Assembly (NCBI GenBank): GCA_002401965.1
Contig: NVUR01000025.1
Coordinates: 1-48,220, forward strand
Direction of reading: 5' to 3'
DNA from: Alphaproteobacteria bacterium
Lineage (GTDB): Bacteria > Pseudomonadota > Alphaproteobacteria > Micavibrionales > Micavibrionaceae
DNA length: 48,220 nucleotides
This document shows, piece after piece, positions 1-9,500 of the stretch (positions are counted from its first letter, which is position 1; every line of letters starts with the position of its first letter). The notes under the pieces are model-generated. The model was not told where the DNA came from, ran no database searches, and worked only from the letters and a program-made list of their open reading frames with translations. Made by a program: the position numbers and the translations under genes.

Positions 1-79
1 TCCGCTTCGCAGAGATGAGTGTAAGTGCAATTCATCGTATTTTCCTTTTTGATGCATACTATACAAAAAGGTGTTGCAC

Positions 80-730
80 TTAGAATCTGACGCTAGCTAT
101 TAGCCCGGAAGTATGCGAATAGGTGTCTGGAGCCAACAATTCGCCTTTATGACGTGATACTGCTCGCTTTGCGCTTCCGGCATACACTTCAAGAAAAATT
201 CGACTAAGCTTTTTAAATGCCAGAGTTTTTTGGTCATATGTAATGCGATGCTCTTTTAAAGTATTTTTAGCTTCCGGAAGACAGAAACAATAATCATTTT
301 CTTTTAAAGCATAAGCAGCCATTCCTTCGTCAGTCCGGAGCGTATCCAGAACTTCATGCCACTCTCCATCACTTAAGCTCTGGGCTGCTACCACATCCTC
401 ATGCTCTTCATCCTGCTTTTTAATCCACCCTACTGCCAGAGCAATCATTTGCTCACGAGACATTGAAGAGAGCATATCTTTAGAGGCAGCTTTTGTTTTA
501 TTAGAATTTTTGGATAATTTTTTCTCTGCTCTAGCTGCGTCAAACTCTGCGTTAATCAAAACGCGCTCTGACGCAACTCTTCTACAGGCGTCTTTGTAAT
601 CCTGCGTTTTCAGTGTGCGTGTAATTTCCTTACGCCCAATAAGATCAACCAAATCCACCGGAACACGCATTCGGATGTAATATGCGTTCTTTCTTTGTAT
701 TAAACCTATCGGTTTTGCCACGTCTTTCAT
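80..730 (-). CDS. Truncated phage-type integrase (tyrosine recombinase), N-terminal part
   Basis: The first 60 residues resemble the N-terminal region (DUF6538-like) of phage integrases: a basic strand pattern YYIRMRVPVDLVDLIGRKE followed by TRTLKTQDYKDA and an alanine/arginine-rich helix. The catalytic tyrosine-recombinase domain (R...HxxR...Y) is absent: the frame stops after about 216 residues, while full relatives are about 400. It is therefore probably a broken integrase, or its catalytic part lies beyond the left edge in another frame. It reads away from the 3' end of tRNA-Val 80 bases upstream, the usual layout for an element integrated into a tRNA gene. The start is uncertain: AAAGGA directly abuts the ATG at 730 and is better spaced for a GTG at 721. 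An ATG at 748 has no ribosome site. Confidence 0.6.
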   Translation of the reverse strand: MKDVAKPIGLIQRKNAYYIRMRVPVDLVDLIGRKEITRTLKTQDYKDACRRVASERVLINAEFDAARAEKKLSKNSNKTKAASKDMLSSMSREQMIALAVGWIKKQDEEHEDVVAAQSLSDGEWHEVLDTLRTDEGMAAYALKENDYCFCLPEAKNTLKEHRITYDQKTLAFKKLSRIFLEVYAGSAKRAVSRHKGELLAPDTYSHTSGLIASVRF

Positions 731-808
731 TCCTTTTGTGTAGCACATGGAATAAAAAACACCACAAGACCAACGCCTTGCAGGGATATCAGTGGCTTGA
801 AGGTCGAT

Positions 809-884
809 TGGTGGGTGATGACGGGATCGAACCGCCGACCCTCTCGGTGTAAACGAGATGCTCTCCCAGCTGAGCTAATCACCC
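809..884 (-). tRNA. tRNA-Val (anticodon UAC)
   Basis: The reverse strand folds as a 76-base cloverleaf with encoded CCA. The acceptor stem is GGGTGAT/ATCACCC, the D arm contains AGCTCAGCTGGGAGAGC, the anticodon loop reads TTTACAC (anticodon TAC), and the T arm is GTCGGCGGTTCGATCCCGTC. Its 3' end faces the integrase fragment, so it probably served as the attachment site of an integrated element. Confidence 0.95.
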
Positions 885-902
885 TAACCAATCGATTGCA
901 TA

Positions 903-931
903 TATCTAATAAGTCCCGCGACAAAAAGCAA
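903..931 (-). promoter_or_regulatory. Possible promoter for tRNA-Val
   Basis: On the minus strand TTGCTT, a 17-base spacer and TAGATA lie about 19 bases ahead of the tRNA 5' end. The -10 box is a weak match, so this rests mainly on position. An own promoter is expected, because a strong terminator separates the tRNA from hup upstream. Confidence 0.3.
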
Positions 932-951
932 GAGCAGAATTCAATATTTAT

Positions 952-990
952 AAAAAAAATTCGGCCGCGCATATAATATAGGCGGCCAAA
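952..990 (-). terminator. Rho-independent terminator after hup
   Basis: On the minus strand TTTGGCCGC pairs with GCGGCCGAA (9 pairs including one G-T) around a 13-base loop, followed shortly by eight T. It lies 30 bases past the hup stop codon. Confidence 0.85.
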
Positions 991-1019
991 CATAATACTT
1001 ACACACCAGAACGGTAGAA

Positions 1020-1304
1020 TTACTTCTTTTTACCGTTTACAGCTTCTTTAAGCTCTTTACCAGCTTTGAACTTAGGTTGCTTAGATGCCGGAATTTGAAT
1101 TGGCTCACCAGTACGTGGGTTACGGCCAGTTGTCGCAGCACGGTCAGATACAGAAAAAGTACCGAAACCAACGAGGCGAACATCTTCACCTGATTTAAGG
1201 CTGCCCTTTATTGCGTCAATAACAGCATCAACAGCGGATGCTGCTTTTTGTTTAGATATATCTGCAGAAGCAGCTACTTTTGATACAAGGTCTTGCTTGT
1301 TCAT
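1020..1304 (-). CDS. hupB: HU family DNA-binding protein
   Basis: A 94-residue nucleoid protein that binds and bends DNA as a dimer. The N-terminal helical dimerisation part (residues 1-40) is followed by the conserved GFGTF at 46-50 and the beta-arm signature RNPRTGE at 61-67, whose proline intercalates into DNA. The length is normal for the family and the C-terminus is lysine-rich. A clear ribosome site (AAAGGGA) lies upstream of the ATG. It follows lon on the same strand, as in most alphaproteobacteria, but a 170-base gap leaves room for its own promoter, and a strong hairpin terminator follows it. Confidence 0.95.
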   Translation of the reverse strand: MNKQDLVSKVAASADISKQKAASAVDAVIDAIKGSLKSGEDVRLVGFGTFSVSDRAATTGRNPRTGEPIQIPASKQPKFKAGKELKEAVNGKKK

Positions 1305-1474
1305 AAGGAATTCCCTTTACGTTTAAGTTAAAAGCCATACTGCCTTCGAAACCATTTCAGAGACAGCATGGAAACAAATATAATCAAAACACACTATAAA
1401 ATGCATAACACTTGCTCAGTGCGCGATTACAATCATTTCCAGTTATTCCTTTGTAAGCCTTTTTTCCTAAAGAT

Positions 1475-3886
1475 TCAATGGTGAATCACGCTTTCTCCCT
1501 TGTTTTCTGCAGTTTTTGAAGGAATTTCGTCTAATTCTTCATTTTTTAGTGATTCCAAAGGTTCTGGCATATGTAAAAGGGCGTGTGAAAGTACTTCATC
1601 AATGGTTCGAACAGGAATAATTTTCAAACCTTTCAGGACATTTTTGGGAATATCAGCCAAATCTTTCTCATTATCTTGAGGAATCAGTACTGTTTTTATG
1701 CCCCCGCGAAGTGCCGCGAGCAGCTTTTCCTTTAAACCACCGATTGCCGTAACATTACCGCGCAGGTTTACTTCGCCTGTCATCGCGATATCTCGTCGAA
1801 TTTCAATACCTGATAATGCAGAAATAATTGCCGTTACCATCGCCGCACCAGCAGAAGGTCCATCTTTAGGTGTTGCCCCTTCTGGAACATGCACGTGGAC
1901 TTGTCGCGTTTTTAGAACTTCATAATCAAGACCATATTGCGCCGCACGAGATTTTGTTAACATCTCTGCCACGGTAATAGATTCTCGCATGACGTCCTTC
2001 AAGTTACCCGTCGTGGACACTTTACAGTCTTTACCCGGCATTGTTACCGCCTCGATAGACAATAAATCACCACCACTTTCCGTATAGGCCAAACCGTTTA
2101 CCACACCAATGCGATCATACTCTTCGATTTCACCATAACGGCATTTCTTAACACCGGCATATTTTTCAAGACCGCGCGGAGTGATAGAGATTTTCTCCTT
2201 ACCCTTCATTAGGATATCTTTAATCGCTTTACGGCAAAGATTGGCCAGCTCACGCTCCAACCCACGAACGCCGGCTTCACGCGTATAGTAACGAATCAGA
2301 TCACGGATCGCCGCATCACTGATCTTGAATTCATCACGCTTAAGTCCTGCCATTTTTATTTGCTTTTTCAACAAATGGCGTCTTGCGATTTGAACTTTTT
2401 CATCCTCAGTATAGCCGGAGATACGAATAATTTCCATGCGGTCAAGCAATGGACGTGACATATTCGAAATATTATTCGCCGTACACACAAACATCACATC
2501 GGATAAGTCATAATCTAATTCAAGATAGTGATCTTGAAACTTGTCATTTTGTTCAGGGTCAAGAACTTCCAACAATGCGGAACTGGGGTCGCCGCGGAAA
2601 TCAGAACCAAGTTTATCAATCTCATCCAGCAAAAATAGAGGATTAATCGTTTTTGCTTTTTTCATACCTTGAATGATTTTCCCCGGCATGGCACCAATAT
2701 AAGTGCGTCGATGCCCACGGATTTCGCTTTCGTCACGAACGCCGCCTAAAGACATGCGCACAAAGTTACGGTTTGTTGCTCTGGCGATGGATTTACCCAA
2801 AGATGTTTTACCAACACCCGGTGGCCCCGCCAAACAAAGAATCGTACCACGCACTTTTTTCGTACGCTGTTGCACCGCGAGATATTCCAAAATACGTTCT
2901 TTAACTTTTTCCAAGCCATAATGATCTTTATCCAAAATCGCTTGTGCGGCTTTTATATCCTTCTTCACGCGAGACTTTTTATGCCATGGTACATTTAAAA
3001 CCCAATCAAGATAGTTTCGCACCACAGTCGCCTCTGCGGACATAGGGCTCATTTGACGAAGTTTTTTCATTTCTGCTTTGGAACGCTCACGCACGTCCTT
3101 AGGCATTTTAGTTTCTATGATTTTCTTATCAAGCTCTCCCAATTCATCCAGCCCGTCTTCACCATCGCCCAGCTCTTTTTGAATAGCCTTCATTTGTTCG
3201 TTCAAATAATATTCACGTTGCGTCTTTTCCATTTGGCGTTTCACGCGAGAACGTACACGTTTTTCAACTTGAAGAACGCCAATCTCCCCTTCCATAAAGG
3301 AGTAAATACGTTCCAACCGCTCAGCTGTTGTGGCGAGTTCAAGCAAATCTTGCTTTTGGTCAATCTTTAATGCCAAGTGAGAGGCAATGGTATCAACCAT
3401 TTTAGACGGTTCATCAATTTGATTAATAGAAACAATAACCTCAGGCGGGATTTTTTTATTGAGTTTCACATATTGCTCAAACTGCGCCATGGCGGCGCGG
3501 GACAACGCTTCCAATTCGTCATCACCAACAGTCGTGTCAAGTATCTCTGTGATATTTGCTTCAACATAGCCATTATCATCTATCAAATTGGAAAGACGAA
3601 CGCGCTCTCCGCCCTCAACCAGAACCTTAACCGTTCCGTCAGGTAATTTTAAAAGCTGAAGGATCGTTCCAATTGTTCCAACTGAATATAAATCTTTAGG
3701 TCCTGGATCATCTTCCGACGGCGTTTTTTGCGTCACCAGAACAATTTTCTTATCAGCGTGCATGACATGCTCTAACGCCTGAACGGATTTATCGCGCCCC
3801 ACAAATAACGGTACAATCATGTGCGGAAAAACCACGATATCTCTTAAAGGGAGAACAGCATATAGAGTGCTTTTTGTGTCTGACAT
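1475..3886 (-). CDS. lon: ATP-dependent protease Lon
   Basis: Cytoplasmic ATP-driven serine protease that degrades misfolded and regulatory proteins. Counted from the chosen start (803 residues), the N-terminal substrate-binding domain covers roughly 8-200 and a coiled region 200-300. The AAA+ module has Walker A GPPGVGKT at 354-361 and Walker B LFLLDEID at 417-424. The protease domain has the catalytic Ser678 (PKDGPSAG) and Lys721 (GGLKEK), almost the E. coli numbering. The start at 3886 is chosen because AAGGA lies 8 bases upstream. A longer frame from 3943 would begin upstream of the -10 box of the predicted promoter. The usual partner clpX is missing between it and clpP. Confidence 0.97.
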   Translation of the reverse strand: MSDTKSTLYAVLPLRDIVVFPHMIVPLFVGRDKSVQALEHVMHADKKIVLVTQKTPSEDDPGPKDLYSVGTIGTILQLLKLPDGTVKVLVEGGERVRLSNLIDDNGYVEANITEILDTTVGDDELEALSRAAMAQFEQYVKLNKKIPPEVIVSINQIDEPSKMVDTIASHLALKIDQKQDLLELATTAERLERIYSFMEGEIGVLQVEKRVRSRVKRQMEKTQREYYLNEQMKAIQKELGDGEDGLDELGELDKKIIETKMPKDVRERSKAEMKKLRQMSPMSAEATVVRNYLDWVLNVPWHKKSRVKKDIKAAQAILDKDHYGLEKVKERILEYLAVQQRTKKVRGTILCLAGPPGVGKTSLGKSIARATNRNFVRMSLGGVRDESEIRGHRRTYIGAMPGKIIQGMKKAKTINPLFLLDEIDKLGSDFRGDPSSALLEVLDPEQNDKFQDHYLELDYDLSDVMFVCTANNISNMSRPLLDRMEIIRISGYTEDEKVQIARRHLLKKQIKMAGLKRDEFKISDAAIRDLIRYYTREAGVRGLERELANLCRKAIKDILMKGKEKISITPRGLEKYAGVKKCRYGEIEEYDRIGVVNGLAYTESGGDLLSIEAVTMPGKDCKVSTTGNLKDVMRESITVAEMLTKSRAAQYGLDYEVLKTRQVHVHVPEGATPKDGPSAGAAMVTAIISALSGIEIRRDIAMTGEVNLRGNVTAIGGLKEKLLAALRGGIKTVLIPQDNEKDLADIPKNVLKGLKIIPVRTIDEVLSHALLHMPEPLESLKNEELDEIPSKTAENKGESVIHH

Positions 3887-3919
3887 ACAATAAGTCCTTA
3901 AGGTTTCAATAATGCGTCT

Positions 3920-3948
3920 ATTATAGACAGCGAAAAGTGCCATTTTAA
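3920..3948 (-). promoter_or_regulatory. Probable promoter of lon
   Basis: Minus-strand TTAAAA, a 17-base spacer and a perfect TATAAT. Transcription would begin near 3913, about 27 bases before the lon ATG. I did not find a convincing heat-shock sigma factor motif here, although lon is often heat-induced. Confidence 0.5.
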
Positions 3949-4039
3949 AGGCAATTTCATATATTTTACGCTAATAATGTTGAAAGCATTCTTAATATAT
4001 AAGAAAATCCCAAAAATTTTATATTACACAGAGAAAAGT

Positions 4040-4687
4040 CTATTTTTTCTTATCATTTTCATCATCGGAAACAGGCTTTGATTCAACGACGTGATCGATT
4101 AATCCCCAATCTTTGGCTTCTTGTGCGCTCATAAAATTATCGCGATCCATTGCCTCTTCCACAACCTTCAGTTTTTGACCTGTGTGTTTCACATAGGTTT
4201 CGTTCAAACTGTGACGTAAGCGCAGGATTTCTTTGGCCTGAATCTCGATATCACTGGCCTGCCCACGCGCACCACCTGAAGGTTGGTGAATCATTATCCG
4301 TGAATTGGGAAGAGAGTAACGCATGCCCTTTGCACCCGCCATAAGTAGGAATGACCCCATAGACGCCGCCTGCCCTACACACACTGTTGAGACCTTAGGA
4401 CGGATATATTGCATCGTGTCATACATTGCCAAACCAGCCGTAACAACGCCGCCCGGAGAATTAATATAGAACGAAATTTCTTTATTCGGATTTTCTGATT
4501 CGAGATACAAAAGCTGCGCACAGATCACGGAAGACACATAGTCATTCACTTCACCTGTCAAGAAGATAATACGCTCCTTCAATAGTCTCGAATAGATATC
4601 GAATGCACGCTCCCCGCGGTTCGTCTGCTCAATCACAGTCGGGACAAGATGGTTCATATAGGTATCAATTGGATTTGAATCAAACAT
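4040..4687 (-). CDS. clpP: ATP-dependent Clp protease proteolytic subunit
   Basis: Forms the tetradecameric serine peptidase chamber that works with ClpX or ClpA. The protein has 215 residues, with catalytic Ser109 in GQAASMGS, His134 in MIHQPSGG and Asp183 in DRDNF, matching the spacing of the E. coli triad. The N-terminus through [21 protein letters not shown] is highly conserved. The short tail is charged. It lies 133 bases after tig on the same strand, as usual, but is followed by lon rather than clpX. The ribosome site ahead of 4687 is weak (GTGAG); an in-frame ATG eleven codons in is less likely, because the upstream residues fit the family. Confidence 0.96.
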   Translation of the reverse strand: MFDSNPIDTYMNHLVPTVIEQTNRGERAFDIYSRLLKERIIFLTGEVNDYVSSVICAQLLYLESENPNKEISFYINSPGGVVTAGLAMYDTMQYIRPKVSTVCVGQAASMGSFLLMAGAKGMRYSLPNSRIMIHQPSGGARGQASDIEIQAKEILRLRHSLNETYVKHTGQKLKVVEEAMDRDNFMSAQEAKDWGLIDHVVESKPVSDDENDKKK

Positions 4688-4820
4688 ATTTGCTCACAGT
4701 TTCTAAATTACAGGGTTATTCGATTGAATGCGACTCATACGCCTGAACGCAAGAGTCAAAACAAACCGTACCCACTGTGCACGGCTTGTTCAAGAATTTT
4801 ATATAAATATTTTATTTCTA

Positions 4821-6281
4821 CTAAGATGCTTTTTTCTTAGGAGCCGCTTTTTTCTTCGCAGCAGGTGCTTTTTTGGCCCCTGGTTTGTCATCGGAAGATT
4901 TTTCATCTTTAATCGGTGCAGCCTTCTTTTTCGCCGCTGGCTTCTTCTTTGCCTTTGGCGCGTCATCTGTATCTTCATCGGCTGTCAGCTCTTCAACCGT
5001 GACTTCTTTTTCGGTTACTGTTGCCAGCTCAAGAATGAAATCAACGACTTTATCTTCATAAATTGGTGCACGAAGAGATTCTAATGCTTCACGGTTTTTC
5101 GCAAAGTAATCGAAAACTTCTTTTTCTTGACCCGGATATTTCTGAGCTTCGGTAATGACAGCTTTTTGTAATTCTGCATCTGCAACCTGAATATTGTTTT
5201 CTTTACCAATTTCAGACAAAACAAGACCTAGACGAACACGACGCCCCGCGATGTCTGTCAGCTCGGCTGTTTCTTCTTCTGTTGGCTCTTCATCAACGCC
5301 GCGTTGTTGGTTATCCATTTTCACTTGTTGAAGGATGTTTTGTAATTCCAGATCCTTCATACCTTGTGGGATTTCAAATTGATGTCCTTCATCAAGCTGA
5401 TCCAATAATTCTTTTTTCAACTTCAAGCGACTATGGCTGTCAAATTCTTGGTTTGTTTGCTCGGCAACGGCTTTACGAAGCGCTTCCAAATCATCCATGC
5501 CCAAAGATTTTGCGAACTCGTCATCAATTTCTGCATCAACGGTTTCACGGATTTCGTGAATTTCAACATCAAAAATCGCATCACGCCCTGCAAGCTCTGC
5601 AGAACCGTATTCTTCAGGGAATTGAACTTTTACTTCAACTTTATCGCCAGCTTTTTTGCCAACAAGTTGCTCTTCAAAGCCCGGAATGAATGAATTACTA
5701 CCAAGCTCTAAGCTATGACCTTCTGCAGCCATACCTGGTTGTTTCACATCATCATCAGCCGTGCGACCATCAAAATCAATTACAACTGTATCGCCGGACT
5801 TTGCCGCGCGCTTACCTTCGATTGGCTTGCTTGATTTACGCATAGAAGCAATACGGGTTAGCGCCTCATCAATTGCTGCATCATCTGCCTTGGCAATCTG
5901 CTTGGTTAGCTTAAAGCCCTTATAATCTTTGATTTTAATTTTCGGAAGAACTTCAATGTTCATTGTGTAAATAAGGTCTTTGCCTTCATCGAAAGACTTA
6001 ACTTCAATTTTTGGCTGTAACGCCGGCGTGATCTCTTGATCCTTCATGGCTTGTAGCGAACTATCATTCACTGCGCTTTCAAGCACTTCGCCCATAACGG
6101 CCTTACCGTATTTTTGTTTCATAAGGGACATCGGCACTTTACCTGGACGGAAACCTGGTATTTTAACTGTCTTGCTCAACTCTGATAAGCGTGTATCAAC
6201 ATGGTTCGCGATTTCATCTGCGCCCACAGTCACTTCAAGTTCATGGTTTAGACCGTCTTGCTTAAGCTGTTTTACTTGCAT
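4821..6281 (-). CDS. tig: Trigger factor, ribosome-associated chaperone
   Basis: Binds the ribosome exit tunnel and folds nascent chains. The ribosome-docking signature GFRPGKVP is at residues 43-50. An FKBP-type prolyl isomerase domain follows at roughly 155-245, and a helical chaperone domain runs to about 430. The 486-residue protein is longer than usual (about 430-450) because of a C-terminal tail of about 50 residues built from Lys/Ala/Pro repeats such as KAKKKPAAKKKAAP. No obvious terminator separates it from clpP, so the two may be partly co-transcribed. A hairpin terminator lies just upstream, belonging to tRNA-Leu, so tig needs a promoter in 6282-6328. Confidence 0.95.
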   Translation of the reverse strand: MQVKQLKQDGLNHELEVTVGADEIANHVDTRLSELSKTVKIPGFRPGKVPMSLMKQKYGKAVMGEVLESAVNDSSLQAMKDQEITPALQPKIEVKSFDEGKDLIYTMNIEVLPKIKIKDYKGFKLTKQIAKADDAAIDEALTRIASMRKSSKPIEGKRAAKSGDTVVIDFDGRTADDDVKQPGMAAEGHSLELGSNSFIPGFEEQLVGKKAGDKVEVKVQFPEEYGSAELAGRDAIFDVEIHEIRETVDAEIDDEFAKSLGMDDLEALRKAVAEQTNQEFDSHSRLKLKKELLDQLDEGHQFEIPQGMKDLELQNILQQVKMDNQQRGVDEEPTEEETAELTDIAGRRVRLGLVLSEIGKENNIQVADAELQKAVITEAQKYPGQEKEVFDYFAKNREALESLRAPIYEDKVVDFILELATVTEKEVTVEELTADEDTDDAPKAKKKPAAKKKAAPIKDEKSSDDKPGAKKAPAAKKKAAPKKKAS

Positions 6282-6328
6282 TGTGCTGCTCTTCTCTTAT
6301 GTCTGTTTATAATCTAAAAATTCTAATG

Positions 6329-6354
6329 AAAAAAAAAGCCGTATTACTCGGCTT
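6329..6354 (-). terminator. Rho-independent terminator after tRNA-Leu
   Basis: Minus-strand AAGCCG pairs with CGGCTT around a short loop and runs into nine consecutive T. It lies 12 bases beyond the tRNA 3' end and separates tRNA-Leu from tig. Confidence 0.8.
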
Positions 6355-6365
6355 AAATCTTAAAA

Positions 6366-6451
6366 TGGTGCGGATGAAGGGACTTGAACCCCCACTTCCA
6401 AAGGAAACTAGAACCTAAATCTAGCGCGTCTACCAATTTCGCCACATCCGC
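6366..6451 (-). tRNA. tRNA-Leu (anticodon UAG)
   Basis: An 86-base class II tRNA with encoded CCA. The acceptor stem is GCGGATG/CATCCGC, the D region is GTGGCGAAATTGGTAGACGC, the anticodon loop reads TTTAGGT, a long variable arm follows, and the T arm is GGGGGTTCAAGTCCCTT. Confidence 0.95.
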
Positions 6452-6580
6452 ACAGGTATATTTCGTAAGCCCTCATTCGAACTTAATGCGCGTTTCTACC
6501 TTAGTTTTTCACGAATTCCAAGTGTTTCTTTTAAAAATAAACATTTTTTTTCAAGAAGGCTTACAATAGACATCGTTACT

Positions 6581-9500
6581 CTATAATTCCGATATATCAA
6601 TCACCCCTTTTTCGGAGCGTATTTCATTGCGCGCAGCCGCATTTAAAGACCAATAGCCCGGAATATCAATCTGCGCCCGGCGATCATTGTCCAGATGCGC
6701 GAATAGTGTAATTTTAGACCGCCCTTTACCACTTTCATCCATGAATTTTTTGATTTTTGGTGCGGCATCGGCCGTTGATAAATGAATGTGGATTTCGTGA
6801 ATCTTGCCTTCCAGAGCGTCCTCTAAAGGCTGTAATTTATGTGAGGTATAGCGCATTTGGTCGTCTGTTTGCTCAACCTCGACATTTAAAAGCAATGCCG
6901 TCCCTGCAACCAGATATTCTCTGGCATTATTCAGCGTTTCCGAGAATATCGTTACCTCGAAAATTCCAGTGGGGTCGGATAGCTGAAGAAAGGCGTATTT
7001 ATTACCCTTTTGCGACATTTTTTCCTGTTTTTTCAGCAATACGCCTGCCATTAAATAGGCCGCTTTTTGCTTATTTTTGATATCTTCTTCTACATGTGAC
7101 AAAGAAACGATTTTCATGCGTTCAAATTGCGCCTGACGGGTATCAAGAGGGTGAGCAGAAAGATAAAAACCAACAGCCTTAAATTCCCGCCCCAATTTTT
7201 CTAGAGGATCCCAGTTCTTCGCCACAGGTAAATCTGGTAATCCCAAACCACCGCTACCGCCTGCATCACCAAACAGGCTGACCTGCCCTGAATTACGCTC
7301 TTCTTGCAGGCTTTGTGCATAACGTAAGATAACCTCTGCACCGCCGCTCATCTCTGAGCGATTTTCATGTAAACTATCAAAAGCCCCTGAGCAAACCAAT
7401 TGTTCAAACTGGCGTTTATTCATGGCCTTAGGATCAAGACGCTGTGCAAAATCTTCCAGACTTTTGTACGTGCCATTTTTCTCACGTTCTTCGATAAGCT
7501 GTTCCATCGCTTGCTCACCGACACCTTTTAACGCCGCTAAAGCATAACGCACTGCGCCCTTCTCCACCTTGAAATCAGCATGAGATTGGTTGACATCTGG
7601 CGTTAACAGCTTCATCCCCATTTTATCAATATCTTGCTTAAAAATCCCAAGCTTTTCAGTGTTACCTAGATCTAGTGTCATAGAGGCCGTCATGAACTCA
7701 ACGGGATAATTCGCCTTTAGCCATGCCGTCCAATACGCAATCAACGCGTAGGCCGCCGCATGCGATTTGTTGAAACCATAGCCAGCGAACTTCGCGATCT
7801 GATCGAAAATTTCAGACGATTTTTTCTCCGGCACGTTATGGTGTTCTTTCGCGCCATCAACAAACATTTTACGCTGGTCATCCATTTCCGATTTAATTTT
7901 TTTACCCATTGCACGACGCAGTAAATCCGCCCCGCCAAGCGTATAGCCGGCGAGGCTCTGCGCGGCTTGCATCACCTGCTCCTGATAGATCATCAGGCCG
8001 TATGTCTCTTCTAAAAACGGTTGCAGGACTGGGTGCATATAGTCAGGCTCTTCCCGCCCTTCTTTAACGCTGATATATTTCGGGATATTATCCATAGGCC
8101 CCGGACGATAAAGGGAAACAAGAGCGATAATATCTTCAAATCGTGTTGGTTTCACCTTACGCAGCATGTCGCGCATACCCGCACTCTCCAATTGGAACAC
8201 ACCTACGGTATCGCCGCGCGCCATCAGCTCATAGGCTTTCGGATCATCAAGGGGGATTTCCAGTGCGTCAATCTCTTTGCCTGTTTCCTCTTTGATAATA
8301 TTGAGGGATTTTTGCACCACGGTCATGGTTTTCAAACCCAAAAAGTCAAACTTTACAAGACCGGCTTGCTCCACATATTTCATGTTATATTGCGTCACAG
8401 GCATGTCGGAGCGCGCATCACGATACAGCGGCACCAGCTCATCCAGTGGTCTATCCCCAATCACAACGCCCGCAGCATGGGTTGAGGCATGACGGTAAAG
8501 CCCCTCTAGCTGGAGCGCAATATCGATGAGTTTGCCTTGGGTTTCGTCCTTCTTACGCTCTAAGCGCAGGTCAGGATCGGCGTTTAGAGCCTCTTGCAAC
8601 GTCATCGGCGCGGCAGGGTTATTCGGGATCATCTTAGCGATGCGATCCACCTGCCCGTACGACATTTGCAGCACCCGACCGACATCACGCACAACCGCAC
8701 GTGCTTGCAGCTTTCCGAAGGTTATAATCTGAGCAACATGATCGTGACCGTAACGTTCCTGCACATATTTAATCACCTCATCACGGCGATCTTGACAAAA
8801 ATCCACGTCAAAGTCAGGCATAGACACACGCTCAGGATTCAAAAACCGCTCAAACAGCAAGCCAAGTTCCAAGGGGTCAAGGTCGGTGATTTGTAATGAC
8901 CAAGCAACGATAGACCCCGCGCCAGATCCCCTGCCCGGGCCAACGGGAATGTTTTGTTCTTTTGACCATTTAATGAAGTCGGAACAAATCAGGAAATAAC
9001 CGGGGAAGCCCATTTGATTGATAATGCCCAGCTCAAAATCCAAACGATCACAATAGGGTTTGGCAGCCTCTTTTTGCTCGGCTTTGCTCATGCCCTCTTT
9101 GTATACGAATTTATCTAAACGCCATTGCAGACCGTCTTTTGACTGAACAGCAAGCTCTTCTGTTTCGGGGCGTTTACTTTCTGTTTCAAAGGGGGGTAAA
9201 ATCGGGTCAATGGTTTTCAACAGATAAGAACAACGTTGCGAGATTACGACAGTATTTTGGATTGCTTCGGGGATATCCTTGAACAAATCAATCATTTCAC
9301 CAGCGGATTTAAAATAATGTTGCGGCGTGACTTTGCGGCGATCTTCTTCACTGATATAGCGTCCTTCTGCGATACACAGCAACGCGTCATGCGCTTCATA
9401 CGCACCTATATCCCTGAAATAACAATCATTTGTCGCCACCAAAGGAATATCATGCGCGTAAGCCAGATCGATCAGCCCCTCCTCGGCTTTATCCTCATCA

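Noticed and set aside
727-993. Minus-strand open frame covering tRNA-Val
   Set aside because: It runs through the tRNA gene and the hup terminator, with no protein family resemblance.
3053-3370. Plus-strand open frame opposite lon, and similar antisense frames over nuo, dnaE, tig and murA
   Set aside because: They lie inside well-supported genes, have no ribosome sites and encode implausible compositions; they are shadows.
4688-4820. Heat-shock sigma-32 promoter ahead of clpP
   Set aside because: CTTGAA and CTTGCG occur, but no matching -10 element follows at the right distance.
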